Shown here one piece after another: positions 46,757 through 55,667 of a DNA stretch of 64,000 bases (positions are counted from its first letter, which is position 1; every line of letters begins with the position of its first letter). Origin of the DNA: an uncultured Bacteroidales bacterium (GTDB taxonomy: Bacteria > Bacteroidota > Bacteroidia > Bacteroidales > UBA932); the NCBI GenBank assembly GCA_944322575.1, contig CALUPK010000009.1, positions 1 through 64,000 of the forward strand. Reading direction: 5' to 3'. Both the position numbers and the translations under genes were made by a program. Below the pieces are notes generated by a model. It was not told the origin of the DNA, made no database searches, and saw only the letters and a program-made list of their open reading frames with translations.

Positions 46757-46764
46757 CAAAAGTA
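46757..46764 (-). promoter_or_regulatory. -7 box of gpmI
   Basis: TACTTTTG on the minus strand, 43 bases upstream of the gpmI ATG. Confidence 0.5.
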
Positions 46765-46801
46765 TGAAAAAATCGGAAATACACGGATAATCATTTTTGG
46801 T

Positions 46802-46809
46802 TAAATTTG
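46802..46809 (+). promoter_or_regulatory. -7 box of the GH3 glucosidase gene
   Basis: TAAATTTG on the plus strand, 21 bases upstream of the ATG. Confidence 0.5.
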
Positions 46810-46830
46810 CACAGATAAAACTTACTGGAT

Positions 46831-49017
46831 ATGAAAACACTTGCCTGTCTGATGCTGTGCTGCGGCCTGATGTCCTGGCCGCTCTGCGGACAACCCCGCT
46901 ACAAGGACGCCTCGCTTCCGGTGGAGGAGCGCGTCGAGGACCTGCTGGAACGCATGACCTTAGAGGAGAAGATACTCCAGCTCAACCAGTATACGCTGGG
47001 AGCCAGCGACAACGCGAACAATATAGAGGAGGTTACGGCCCGGATTCCGGCCGGCATCGGCTCCTTGATCTATTACGAGGAGAACCCTGAACTGCGCAAC
47101 GGAATGCAGCGGCGGGCGATGGAGCAGACCCGTCTCGGTATCCCGATACTCTTCGGGTACGATGTGATCCACGGTTTCCGCACGGTCTATCCGATATCGC
47201 TGGCCCAGGCCTGCTCCTGGAACACGGATTTGGTCCGGGAGGCCTGTGACATGGCTGCCGCCGAGGCCCGCCGCTCGGGTGTGGACTGGACTTTCTCGCC
47301 CATGATAGACGTGGCCCGGGACGGCCGCTGGGGCCGGATATCCGAGGGCTACGGCGAGGATCCCTATACCAACGCGGCTTTCTGCACGGCCTCCGTCGAG
47401 GGCTATCAGGGTTCCGACCTGAGCAGCAGTACCCAGGTGGCGGCCTGCCTGAAACACTATGTCGGCTACGGCGCTTCCGAGGCCGGCCAGGACTATGTCT
47501 ACACCGAGATATCCCGCCAGACTCTCTGGGACACCTACCTGCCGCCGTACGAGGCCGGGGTCCGGGCCGGAGCGGCTACGGTGATGAGTTCGTTCAATGA
47601 CATCAGCGGCACTCCGGCGACCTGCAACGCCTACACCCTGAGCAAGGTCCTGAAGGGACAATGGGGTTTCGGAGGGCTCGTGGTCTCGGACTGGGCGGCG
47701 GTGCCTCAGCTGATACCGCAGGGAGCCGCCGCTGACCGCAAGGAGGCGGCCCGTCTTGCCGTGAACGCCGGTCTGGACATGGACATGGTGGGACATTGCT
47801 ATGACAATTATCTGGATTCGCTCGTCCGCGAGGGGGCGGTCTCCGAAGAGCGGATAGACGATGCCGTGCGGCGCGTTCTGACCCTCAAGTTCCGTCTTGG
47901 ACTCTTCGAGCGGCCTTATACCGGGGAGGTTCCGGCTGATCAGCGCCTGCTTTTGCCGCAGAGCCGGGAGCTGGCGGAGCGTCTGGCCGAGGAGAGCATT
48001 GTCCTGCTGAAAAATGAGGGAGGCCTCCTTCCCCTTCAGGGACAGCGCACGATAGCGGTGCTCGGGCCGATAGTGGATGCGCCGGGAGAGCTTCTGGGCA
48101 GCTGGAGCGGGCACGGACGGGGAGAGGAGGTGTATCCCGTGCGGGATGCCCTGACAGAGGAATTCGGGGGAACGTCGCAGGTGATTTTCCACGCGGGCTG
48201 CCCCTTCGACGGGGATGACCGGAGCGGCTTCGCCTCCGCCCTTGAGACGGCCCGGGAGGCGGATGTGGTGGTGCTCTTCATGGGCGAGCGGCGCGGATGG
48301 AGCGGGGAGAACGGATCGCGCTCCTCCATTGAACTGCCGGAGATTCAGGAGGAATTTATCGTGGAAATGCAGAAGGCCGGGAAGCCGATGGTGCTGGTGC
48401 TGTCGAGCGGACGGCCTTTGGCGCTGCAGCGGGTGGAGCCTCTTTGCGACGCCATCGTGGAGATGTGGCAGCCGGGTGTGCCGGGGGGACGTCCTGTGGC
48501 CGGGGTATTGTCCGGAAGGGTCAACCCTTCGGGTAAGCTGAGCGTCACTTTCCCGCGCACTACCGGGCAGATACCGGTGTATTACAACCGGCGTCAGAGC
48601 TCGCGTCCCCGGCAGGGACTGTATCAGGACATTCCGTCTACGCCCCTGTATGAGTTCGGACACGGTCTGAGCTATACGTCTTTCGAATATGGGGACCTGA
48701 AACTTTCCCGCGAGTCGGTAACCGGGGGAGAGACCCTGACCGCCGAGATATCCGTGACCAATACCGGAGAGCGGGACGGAGCCGAGACCGTGCACTGGTT
48801 CATTTCCGACCCCGCATGCCGGATTACCCGTCCGCTCCGCGAGCTGAAGCATTTCGAGAAGCAGGTGATACCGGCTGGAGAGACCCGCGTTTTCCGCTTC
48901 GTGATCGACCCGGCGCGGGACCTGAGCTTCGTCGACAGTGACGGCAACCGCTTCCTGGAGCCCGGGGATTACTACATCATGGTCAAGGACCGGAAGGTGC
49001 GTCTGCAGGTTTATTGA
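46831..49017 (+). CDS. Secreted GH3 beta-glucosidase
   Basis: A 728-residue glycoside hydrolase family 3 enzyme of the BglX type. Signal peptide about residues 1-20; a (beta/alpha)8 barrel follows with KHYVGYG and the nucleophile Asp287 in LVVSDWAAV; an alpha/beta sandwich (about 380-570) carries the acid/base, and a C-terminal fibronectin-like domain (NTGERDGAETVHWFI) ends the protein. It releases terminal glucose from beta-glucosides in the periplasm. Single gene, convergent with the propeller lipoprotein gene: the 3' ends overlap by 7 bases. Confidence 0.94.
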   Translation: MKTLACLMLCCGLMSWPLCGQPRYKDASLPVEERVEDLLERMTLEEKILQLNQYTLGASDNANNIEEVTARIPAGIGSLIYYEENPELRNGMQRRAMEQTRLGIPILFGYDVIHGFRTVYPISLAQACSWNTDLVREACDMAAAEARRSGVDWTFSPMIDVARDGRWGRISEGYGEDPYTNAAFCTASVEGYQGSDLSSSTQVAACLKHYVGYGASEAGQDYVYTEISRQTLWDTYLPPYEAGVRAGAATVMSSFNDISGTPATCNAYTLSKVLKGQWGFGGLVVSDWAAVPQLIPQGAAADRKEAARLAVNAGLDMDMVGHCYDNYLDSLVREGAVSEERIDDAVRRVLTLKFRLGLFERPYTGEVPADQRLLLPQSRELAERLAEESIVLLKNEGGLLPLQGQRTIAVLGPIVDAPGELLGSWSGHGRGEEVYPVRDALTEEFGGTSQVIFHAGCPFDGDDRSGFASALETAREADVVVLFMGERRGWSGENGSRSSIELPEIQEEFIVEMQKAGKPMVLVLSSGRPLALQRVEPLCDAIVEMWQPGVPGGRPVAGVLSGRVNPSGKLSVTFPRTTGQIPVYYNRRQSSRPRQGLYQDIPSTPLYEFGHGLSYTSFEYGDLKLSRESVTGGETLTAEISVTNTGERDGAETVHWFISDPACRITRPLRELKHFEKQVIPAGETRVFRFVIDPARDLSFVDSDGNRFLEPGDYYIMVKDRKVRLQVY

Positions 49018-50168
49018 AACTTCCGCAGTATCAGTCTGTAATGGGCTTCGTCTGTGTCTGGGGTAACAAGTGATATAGTCCATTCTCCGCTCTGTCCTAT
49101 GATTCTGCTCAGACTGCCCGGCTTGCTTTTGTATATGATCCGGTTCTTGCGGTCAGCGATAAAGTCCGTGTCATACTTCTTCTTGTCATTCATCAGGCCT
49201 ATGACGTAATCGTCTGATAGGTCCGCTATCATGAGCAGGAAAGCGTGGCCGTCCATCAGCTGCACAAATCTCATACCGTCATCACCCACTTCCAGAACAT
49301 CCTCGGGAGTGATTTTGTCCGGACCGAAATCGAGGAAGCAATGCTGCTTCAGTTCTCCGTCCCTGCTGTCAAACAGATAGACATCTCCGAAAGGAGGATA
49401 GTTGTGCAGCCAGCCTTTACGGACCTTGTTCAGCTGGCCGGAACCGAAGTGAACATTGGGATTCGGTTCATAGTCGTATCCGATTACAGTCCTGCGGTTT
49501 TCTTCTCCGAAAAGGGTGTCGGTCACGGCGATACGGATGAGGTCAGGGTTCCAGTGTGAGAGATTGACTATGAGGCTCCCGTCTTCCAGAAACTCCATGC
49601 AGTCTGCATCGTAGGACGTGGGCACCGTGCAGATGTGCCTGAGGTCCTTGCCGTAGTGTATCAGATTGTTTGCGACTGCATCTTCGATCCAGACACTGCC
49701 GTCAGGGGCTGTTGCGAAATCGGATATGCCGAGATATTCCCCTGGACCGCGTCCCATTGCTCCGATCTGCTTGATGAACCGGCCGTTGCCGTCAAAGGCC
49801 AGCAGCCGGTATTCTCTGACGGTCGGATTGTCCAGGACATATATCCTGTCTTCAATCCTGCCTCCGGTCTTGCCGCTTCCGGAATCCTGTGCAGGACCGT
49901 CGCTACCTGTGACATTGCCTGCAAACTTGACCTTTATGGGATTTGCCGGTATGGTCAGGTCGCCGTCCGCCACGAGCTCGATGACCTTGGTCTCTGTCGC
50001 GAGACTGTCCAGCATGGCATCCGTCAGCACTCCTCCGTCCTCATATCTGTACAGGTCGATTACCTCTATGCCGCTCCGGCTATTTTGTCCGGTGCATCCG
50101 CCGAGCAGTGCCATTGCGGCGATGAGCAGTGCGGCGGCAGTTCCAAGAGTATTGTTGTTCTTTTTCAT
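49011..50168 (-). CDS. 6-bladed beta-propeller lipoprotein
   Basis: A 385-residue lipoprotein with lipobox at Cys25 (LLGGC). The propeller blocks include FDGNGRFIKQIGAMGRGPGE and ISDFATAPDGSVWIED, typical of the 6-bladed propeller proteins of Bacteroidales. Related to 15645-16688 but clearly different. Ligand unknown. A TACTTTTG box lies about 40 bases upstream. The stop codon overlaps the 3' end of the glucosidase gene on the other strand. Confidence 0.8.
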   Translation of the reverse strand: MKKNNNTLGTAAALLIAAMALLGGCTGQNSRSGIEVIDLYRYEDGGVLTDAMLDSLATETKVIELVADGDLTIPANPIKVKFAGNVTGSDGPAQDSGSGKTGGRIEDRIYVLDNPTVREYRLLAFDGNGRFIKQIGAMGRGPGEYLGISDFATAPDGSVWIEDAVANNLIHYGKDLRHICTVPTSYDADCMEFLEDGSLIVNLSHWNPDLIRIAVTDTLFGEENRRTVIGYDYEPNPNVHFGSGQLNKVRKGWLHNYPPFGDVYLFDSRDGELKQHCFLDFGPDKITPEDVLEVGDDGMRFVQLMDGHAFLLMIADLSDDYVIGLMNDKKKYDTDFIADRKNRIIYKSKPGSLSRIIGQSGEWTISLVTPDTDEAHYRLILRKFQ

Positions 50169-50207
50169 AATAGATGATAAATGTTGGTTGTCAAAAACAA
50201 TTATATG

Positions 50208-50215
50208 CAAAAGTA
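50208..50215 (-). promoter_or_regulatory. -7 box of the 49011-50168 gene
   Basis: TACTTTTG on the minus strand, 39 bases upstream of the ATG. Confidence 0.5.
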
Positions 50216-50282
50216 GTGACTTTGTGACAGTGAATATCACCGTTCAATTCAATATTCCCGCGTAAAAGTTTCGGTTTTGTTT

Positions 50283-50322
50283 CCGCAACGGCAGCAAATC
50301 CCGGGATTCGGTGCCGTTGCGG
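50283..50322. repeat. 40-nt GC-rich hairpin, copy 1
   Basis: CCGCAACGGCA and TGCCGTTGCGG form an 11-bp perfect stem, and the centre AATCCCGGGATT is itself palindromic. A second copy begins 105 bases further on. The motif GGTGCCGTTGCGG recurs at 29111-29123. Confidence 0.75.
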
Positions 50323-50387
50323 AGGCCCTGTTTCGCTGCATCCCTCGTCACGGCGCCTGTGAACGGCATTGCCCTTTCGTCCCCTTT

Positions 50388-50427
50388 CCACAATGGCACC
50401 GAATCCCACGATTCACTGCCGTTGCGG
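50388..50427. repeat. 40-nt GC-rich hairpin, copy 2
   Basis: Same length and right arm (TGCCGTTGCGG) as copy 1; the left arm CCACAATGGCA has decayed at three positions. Confidence 0.65.
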
Positions 50428-50491
50428 CATTCCTCCTCTTTCGTTTTCCTAGTTGTTTTGTTTTCCTAGTTGTGGCACTTTCCCCTCTTCC

Positions 50492-50623
50492 CACCTTCCG
50501 AAGGTGCGCGGATTTCCCGCGTTTTCTGCTCACCTTCCGAAGGTGTGTAATCGCCCGGGGTCCTCTGTAGCACCTGTGCCCGCGTTTTCGTTTCCAGCTG
50601 CCTCTTCCCACCTTCCGGAGGTG
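50492..50623. repeat. Array of three 15-bp palindromes (region 2)
   Basis: CACCTTCCGAAGGTG starts at 50492 and 50531, and a variant with one change at 50609; spacings are 39 and 78, the same grid as at 28907-29076. Read on the opposite strand the sequences between palindromes also align with region 1 (for example CTACAGAGG then GCGATT before a palindrome, and GGAAGGTGGGA-GAGG after). No gene is seen in 50169-50824. Confidence 0.85.
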
Positions 50624-50657
50624 CGCACAGGAATGGGATGCCGGATCACCGGCTGTA

Positions 50658-50674
50658 TGTATGATTTTTATACA
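50658..50674. promoter_or_regulatory. Upstream activator-like site 1
   Basis: TGTAT-N7-ATACA, a perfect 5-bp inverted repeat, 41 bases from site 2 and about 120 bases upstream of the GC of the sigma-54-like promoter. Confidence 0.6.
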
Positions 50675-50698
50675 ATTTTCAAAAAATTAGACACTTGT

Positions 50699-50715
50699 CG
50701 TATGAATTTTATACA
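50699..50715. promoter_or_regulatory. Upstream activator-like site 2
   Basis: CGTAT-N7-ATACA, same form as site 1 with a 4-bp core inverted repeat (GTAT/ATAC) and similar spacer GAATTTT. The 41-base spacing (about four helical turns) puts both on one face of the DNA. Confidence 0.6.
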
Positions 50716-50769
50716 ATTGAATGTTTTTGAGAATTACCTAAATAGTTATGATACAGTGATATACTTGAA

Positions 50770-50787
50770 AAGGCATAATTTTTGCAA
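50770..50787 (+). promoter_or_regulatory. Sigma-54-like promoter of the FtsX permease gene
   Basis: AAGGCATAATTTTTGCAA holds GG (50772-50773) and GC (50784-50785) with 10 bases between, matching TGGCAC-N5-TTGCA closely. It is 38 bases ahead of the start codon. Two palindromic sites lie upstream in enhancer position. Confidence 0.7.
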
Positions 50788-50824
50788 CGAATAATTGCAG
50801 TAACCTATTTAGTGACAAGACAAT

Positions 50825-53158
50825 ATGAAATCCTTTCTCCGGTTTGTATCCCGCAACAGGCTCTATACGGTAATAGAGGTGGCCGGCATGGCCATCGCCC
50901 TGGCATTCATTATCTTCATAGGTACGTACGTGACTCAGGAGCGCAGCTACGACACGTTTGTCGGTGACGATGTCTATGTCGGCTCGGATGCGGAGCTCTT
51001 CAGTCTCAGCGGTACCGTCAAGGGGGCTGTGGAGGGCCGCTATCCGGATATCGAGGCTGTCTGCAGGACGGTCGGCACCATGTCCGTCGACGGGTGGGAC
51101 CTGAGTGTGTCGGTCGGGGACAGAACCATGGTGCAGAATGCCCTCTGTGTGGACTCCAATTTTCTGTCGCTCATCCCTCTTCCAATGGCGGCAGGTGACC
51201 GGAAAGGGGCTCTGGAGGCTGTGGGCTCGGTCATTGTCTCGCAATCGTTTGCGAATACATATTTCCCCGGGGGCAATGCGGTGGGCAACGGCATCGACAT
51301 AACGGCCGGGGACGGGAAGACCACGCTGACCATAACGGGGGTGTTCGAGGATATGGAGCGGACCGTGCTGCCCGGGTGCGACATGATCTACCGCCTGGAT
51401 ATGCTGGAGAGATTCCTGCCTCATCTGACGCGCAACGGCTACGGCTCTACGGTGACCTTCTACAAGGTGCGCGAAGGTGCTGACGTGAGCTGGATAGGCC
51501 GGGAAATCCTCGGCATCCTGAAGGAGAGCGACGAGATGTATATATCAGACGTCTGTACGGAGTACGACCTCGTGCCGTTCAAGAAGATACACTACGGGGC
51601 AGGAGCCACCTCCCGCGCCTTTTTCGAGAATATCGTAAACCGGGACATGCTGCGGCTGGTCACTGCCGCCGGAGTGCTGCTGCTGGTATTCGCCCTGCTC
51701 AACTATATCTCGCTGACTACTGCCCAGGTAGGATTCAGAGTCAAGGAGATGGCGACGCGCAGGCTGATAGGCTCCTCCCGCGGGGGTGTCATCCTCCGCT
51801 ACATCGGGGAGTCCTTTGTCGTGACGGCCGTATCGTTCGTCCTGGGATTTATCCTGGCTGAGGCCGCCGCCCCTATGTTCAGTGCCCTTATCGGGAAAAA
51901 TTACAGTCCGCTGTCGTCCCTGACCTGGGGTACCGCCGCTCTATGGGCCGGAGTCATCGTGCTGCTGTCCGTCATTGCCGGTATCATCCCGGCCCTGATG
52001 GTTTCCCGCTACAGGCCGATAGACATAGTCAGGGGCGAGTTCACACGGACCGGCAGGATGGTGCTCGGAAGGATTTTCCTCGTTGTCCAGAATACGGCAG
52101 CCATCGGGGCCGTCGCAATAGCCATTGCCATGTTCCTGCAGCTGCGCCACATGGTGGAGAGGCCCATGGGCTATACCCGGGATTCCCTGGTGGATGTGAC
52201 CGTCTCCAACACTCAGGACCCGGACGATTTTCTCAAGGACCGGCTCAAATCCCTGCCGTGCGTGGCGGATGCCGGATGGGTGCAGGGCTGTCCGGCCGGG
52301 AGCCGTAGGGCTTACTGGGGAGTGCAGATTGACGGTAACCGCTACAACATAGTGATGTATGGAGGCGATACTACCGCGCTGCGTCTTTTAGGAGTGAAGG
52401 TTCTCAGTCAGAACTCCGACCCTCTGCCGAATACCAGCTATTTTACCCGCAGGGCCGCCGCTGCTTTAGGATATGGTCTGGACATGACTCAGTTCGAGTT
52501 TGACAACGGGGCAATCAGGGTCTGCGGCATCATCGACGACCTCTTGCTGGGCAATGCCAATTCCACCGGCAATGACCTGCTGATCTGGACGGTGCAGCCC
52601 ACTCAGTCTGAATACATCGGGAATCTCATGTCCCTGGTGGTCAAGATCAACGGCGACCCGGCCGATGCGGTGCGTGCTATACAGGAGCTGTACGCTGCTG
52701 AGAAACCTGAGCTGGATGTTACGGTGAGGTCCTACGAGGACATCTACCGCGGGGCCTACGTTTCGGAGGACCGCAGCCTCAGGCTCACCGGCCTTTTCGC
52801 CCTGCTGACCATCGTCCTGACGGTCATGGCCATGGTCGCCATGAGCACATACTACGCCCGTCAGAGGGCCAGGAGCACCGCCATCCGCAAGATTATGGGC
52901 TGCCCCCGGCTGGAAATCTACACCCAAACCCTCGCCAGTTTCCTGTCGGCCTCGCTGATTGCCGCGGTCATCGCCACTCCTGTGATTTACACCTACACCG
53001 GACGCTGGCTGCAGACCTACTCCTACCGCATCGACAACCATTGGTGGATATACCTGCTGGCCCTGCTCATCGTGGGGGTGATTGCAGCGCTTTCCATCTC
53101 ATACCGAGCCGTGCAGCTGATGAACACCAATCCGGCGCTGGCTTTGAGAAAGGACTGA
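50825..53158 (+). CDS. Large FtsX-family ABC transporter permease (MacB-like)
   Basis: A 777-residue membrane protein with the duplicated FtsX arrangement: helix 1 near residues 17-38, a periplasmic MacB-type domain (about 40-275), three helices (about 285-420), then a second helix near 430, a second periplasmic domain, and a final trio (about 660-765) ending LMNTNPALALRKD. The motifs VKEMATRRLIGSSRGGVILRY and STAIRKIMGCPRLEIY are the coupling regions of the two halves. Such permeases pump peptides or antimicrobials, or signal stress, with an ATPase encoded elsewhere. A sigma-54-like promoter and paired activator sites precede it. Confidence 0.88.
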   Translation: MKSFLRFVSRNRLYTVIEVAGMAIALAFIIFIGTYVTQERSYDTFVGDDVYVGSDAELFSLSGTVKGAVEGRYPDIEAVCRTVGTMSVDGWDLSVSVGDRTMVQNALCVDSNFLSLIPLPMAAGDRKGALEAVGSVIVSQSFANTYFPGGNAVGNGIDITAGDGKTTLTITGVFEDMERTVLPGCDMIYRLDMLERFLPHLTRNGYGSTVTFYKVREGADVSWIGREILGILKESDEMYISDVCTEYDLVPFKKIHYGAGATSRAFFENIVNRDMLRLVTAAGVLLLVFALLNYISLTTAQVGFRVKEMATRRLIGSSRGGVILRYIGESFVVTAVSFVLGFILAEAAAPMFSALIGKNYSPLSSLTWGTAALWAGVIVLLSVIAGIIPALMVSRYRPIDIVRGEFTRTGRMVLGRIFLVVQNTAAIGAVAIAIAMFLQLRHMVERPMGYTRDSLVDVTVSNTQDPDDFLKDRLKSLPCVADAGWVQGCPAGSRRAYWGVQIDGNRYNIVMYGGDTTALRLLGVKVLSQNSDPLPNTSYFTRRAAAALGYGLDMTQFEFDNGAIRVCGIIDDLLLGNANSTGNDLLIWTVQPTQSEYIGNLMSLVVKINGDPADAVRAIQELYAAEKPELDVTVRSYEDIYRGAYVSEDRSLRLTGLFALLTIVLTVMAMVAMSTYYARQRARSTAIRKIMGCPRLEIYTQTLASFLSASLIAAVIATPVIYTYTGRWLQTYSYRIDNHWWIYLLALLIVGVIAALSISYRAVQLMNTNPALALRKD

Positions 53159-53191
53159 GCGGACGGAGTGTGGATGTATCTATTTGTCATA

Positions 53192-53233
53192 AAAGGCTCA
53201 AACATGCACGATAAAGGCTCAAACATGCACGAT
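53192..53233 (+). repeat. Two perfect 21-bp tandem repeats before rnr
   Basis: A 21-base unit containing GGCTCAAACATGCACGAT occurs at 53192-53212 and immediately again at 53213-53233 without any change. The second copy ends 6 bases before the TATCTTTG -7 box and covers the normal -33 position. Confidence 0.9.
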
Positions 53234-53239
53234 TCTTCT

Positions 53240-53247
53240 TATCTTTG
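53240..53247 (+). promoter_or_regulatory. -7 box of rnr
   Basis: TATCTTTG, 23 bases upstream of the rnr ATG. No TTTG is present at -33; the tandem repeats occupy that place. Confidence 0.55.
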
Positions 53248-53270
53248 CCTCTGATAACAGAATAGAGTAT

Positions 53271-55667
53271 ATGACAAGAAAGAAAAGACCCTCTTCCCGT
53301 CCGCGTGGAAAGCACGGGAAGAATCAGACGCCTGACCAGAAGGCAATGCAGAAGGAACTGAATCTCAAGAGGAAGGAGCGTTCGGGCGGCAAGAGGAAAT
53401 CCAAAGGAAAGAAGGAGCATTTCAACAAGGAGGAGCTGACCGGTACGGTGAGCATGACCCGCGAGGGCTACGGCTTCGTGGAGGTGCCGGACAGGGACAA
53501 TGATGTGTTCGTGCCTCAGCACAAGATGCGCGGGGCTCTCAACGGCGATATAGTCAAGGTGCTGACGACCAAGGCCAAGGGTGTCGGTGCCGACGGCAAG
53601 CCCAAGCGTATCGAGGGCGAGATAATCACTGTGCTCGAGCGCTCTTCCAAGCCTCATATCGGGGTGCTGCAGATATCCCGCGGCGAGGCCTGGTTGATCA
53701 TGGAGAGCCGCAGCATGCCCTACGATATCAGCATACCTCTCAAGGAGATAGACCGCTGGTTCGGTAAAGGAGGAATACTCGACAGCATACACAATGCCGT
53801 TTCCGGTGCTGATGAGGAAATGCCGCAGGAAGTTGTCGGAACAGGCGGTAATGCGGGGACGGGAAGTACGGAGTCAGGCGGCAGGAAAGTCCCTCAACGG
53901 ACCTGGAAGCCCGGCGACGTGTCGGGCCTGAAGGCCGCCGTCATCGTGACCGACTGGCCGAGGAAGGCTCCGGCCCCGACAGGCCGCATCATAGACGTGC
54001 TGGGCGAGCCGGGTGCCAACGACACCGAGATGCACGCCATCCTGGCCGAGTACAGCCTGCCGTACCGCTTCGAGCCCGAGGTGGAGGCCGCAGCCGAGGC
54101 CGTGCCCGACAAGATAACCCCCAAGGACATAGCCGAGCGCAGGGACTTCCGCAAGGTGACCACCTTCACGATTGACCCTGCTGACGCCAAGGACTTCGAC
54201 GACGCCCTCTCGTACCGCGAGCTCGAGGACGGCAACATAGAGGTCGGAGTGCATATCGCCGACGTAACCCACTATGTGACCCCCGGCTCCATCATCGACA
54301 AGTGTGCCTACGAACGCGGTACCTCCGTCTACTTGGTGGACCGCACAGTCCCCATGCTCCCCGAGAAACTTTCTAACAACCTGTGCTCCCTGAGACCGGG
54401 CGAGGAAAAGCTCTGCTTCTCAGCAGTATTTGACATCACACCTACAGGAGTGGTCAAGAAGAGTTGGTTCGGCCGCACCATCATCAAGTCCGATTACCGC
54501 TTCAACTACGACGAGGCCCAGGCCGTCATCGAGACCGGCAACGGCCCGCTCGCCAAGGAGATCACCGCCCTGCACAAGATAGCCTCTGTCCTGAGGAAGA
54601 AACGCTTCGCCGCCGGAGCCATTGCCTTCGAGCGTCCCGAGATGAAGGTCGAGGTCGACGAGACCGGCAAGCCGGTTAGGGTCTACGAGAAGATATCCAA
54701 GGAGGCCAACTGGCTCATCGAGGAGTTCATGCTGCTGGCCAACCGCTCCGTGGCCGAGTACGTGGGAAAGGTGCCCAAGAGCAAGAATGCCAAGACCTTC
54801 GTCTACCGCGTCCACGAGGATCCCAACGAGGAGAAGCTCGGAGTGCTCCGCAAGTTCGTCCGTCTCTTCGGTTACGACTTCCAGATGGAGCCCGGGGCTA
54901 AGGAGGACGGTCAGAAAGAAGACCCCGCCAAGTTCCCCGATGGAGTCAAGGTCAAGGAGATCAAGGGCAAGAACGTGGCCCAGCGCATCAACAACCTCCT
55001 GGGCACCGTCAAGGGCCGTCCCGAGGAGGAGGCCGTAGTGATGATGGCCCTGCGCTCCATGGCCCGGGCCCATTATACCACGGATAACGTCGGTCACTAC
55101 GGTCTGGCGTTCAAGTATTACACGCACTTTACCTCACCCATCAGACGATATCCCGACATGATGGTGCACCGTCTGCTGGCCATGTATCTGGCCGGAGTCG
55201 AGTCCCAGAACAAGGAATACTACGAGACCTGCTGCCAGTACGCCTCCCAGCGCGAGCAGATAGCTACCGAGGCCGAGCGTTCCAGCATCAAGTACAAGCT
55301 CTGCGAGTATATGCAGGACAAGGTCGGCCAGATATTCCCCGGCACCGTTTCGGGCCTGACCGAATGGGGTCTCTACGTGGAGACCGAGCCGGACAAGGTG
55401 GAGGGCATGGTGCCCGTCAGGGACATCCCCGGCGACTTCTACCAGTTCGACGAGGAGACCTACTCCATCGTGGGCCGTTCCCGCGGACGTCGCTTCACCA
55501 TGGGCGACAAGGTCTGGATCCGGGTGGTCCGCGCTTCCCTTGAGCAGAAAATTATCGATTATGAACTTGTTGAGGAACCACAGTCAGCATCTCAGCCCGC
55601 TGCAGAGCCTGGACAGCCGGCTCCCGCAAAACCCGCAGCCCGCAGAACCCGCAAACGCAGCAAGTAA
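53271..55667 (+). CDS. rnr: Ribonuclease R
   Basis: A 798-residue 3'-5' exoribonuclease that degrades structured RNA and works in RNA quality control. After a Lys/Arg-rich N-terminal tail (residues 1-50) there are two cold-shock domains (about 55-250), the RNB catalytic domain with DPADAKDFDDALSY (acidic metal ligands) near residue 305, and an S1 domain near 690-765 (GTVSGLTEWGLYVE), then a basic tail. A linker rich in Gly/Ser (about residues 180-205) is inserted between the cold-shock domains. The 3' end overlaps the EamA gene by about 107 bases in another frame. Confidence 0.95.
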   Translation: MTRKKRPSSRPRGKHGKNQTPDQKAMQKELNLKRKERSGGKRKSKGKKEHFNKEELTGTVSMTREGYGFVEVPDRDNDVFVPQHKMRGALNGDIVKVLTTKAKGVGADGKPKRIEGEIITVLERSSKPHIGVLQISRGEAWLIMESRSMPYDISIPLKEIDRWFGKGGILDSIHNAVSGADEEMPQEVVGTGGNAGTGSTESGGRKVPQRTWKPGDVSGLKAAVIVTDWPRKAPAPTGRIIDVLGEPGANDTEMHAILAEYSLPYRFEPEVEAAAEAVPDKITPKDIAERRDFRKVTTFTIDPADAKDFDDALSYRELEDGNIEVGVHIADVTHYVTPGSIIDKCAYERGTSVYLVDRTVPMLPEKLSNNLCSLRPGEEKLCFSAVFDITPTGVVKKSWFGRTIIKSDYRFNYDEAQAVIETGNGPLAKEITALHKIASVLRKKRFAAGAIAFERPEMKVEVDETGKPVRVYEKISKEANWLIEEFMLLANRSVAEYVGKVPKSKNAKTFVYRVHEDPNEEKLGVLRKFVRLFGYDFQMEPGAKEDGQKEDPAKFPDGVKVKEIKGKNVAQRINNLLGTVKGRPEEEAVVMMALRSMARAHYTTDNVGHYGLAFKYYTHFTSPIRRYPDMMVHRLLAMYLAGVESQNKEYYETCCQYASQREQIATEAERSSIKYKLCEYMQDKVGQIFPGTVSGLTEWGLYVETEPDKVEGMVPVRDIPGDFYQFDEETYSIVGRSRGRRFTMGDKVWIRVVRASLEQKIIDYELVEEPQSASQPAAEPGQPAPAKPAARRTRKRSK

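Noticed and set aside
46960..49083. 707-codon open frame antisense to the GH3 glucosidase
   Set aside because: High-GC codons leave the opposite frame open; product is Arg/His/Pro-rich with no family pattern, and the sense gene is certain.
50776..50784. TAATTTTTG as a -7 box of the FtsX permease gene
   Set aside because: One T too many for TAnnTTTG; the overlapping GG-N10-GC with paired upstream sites fits better.
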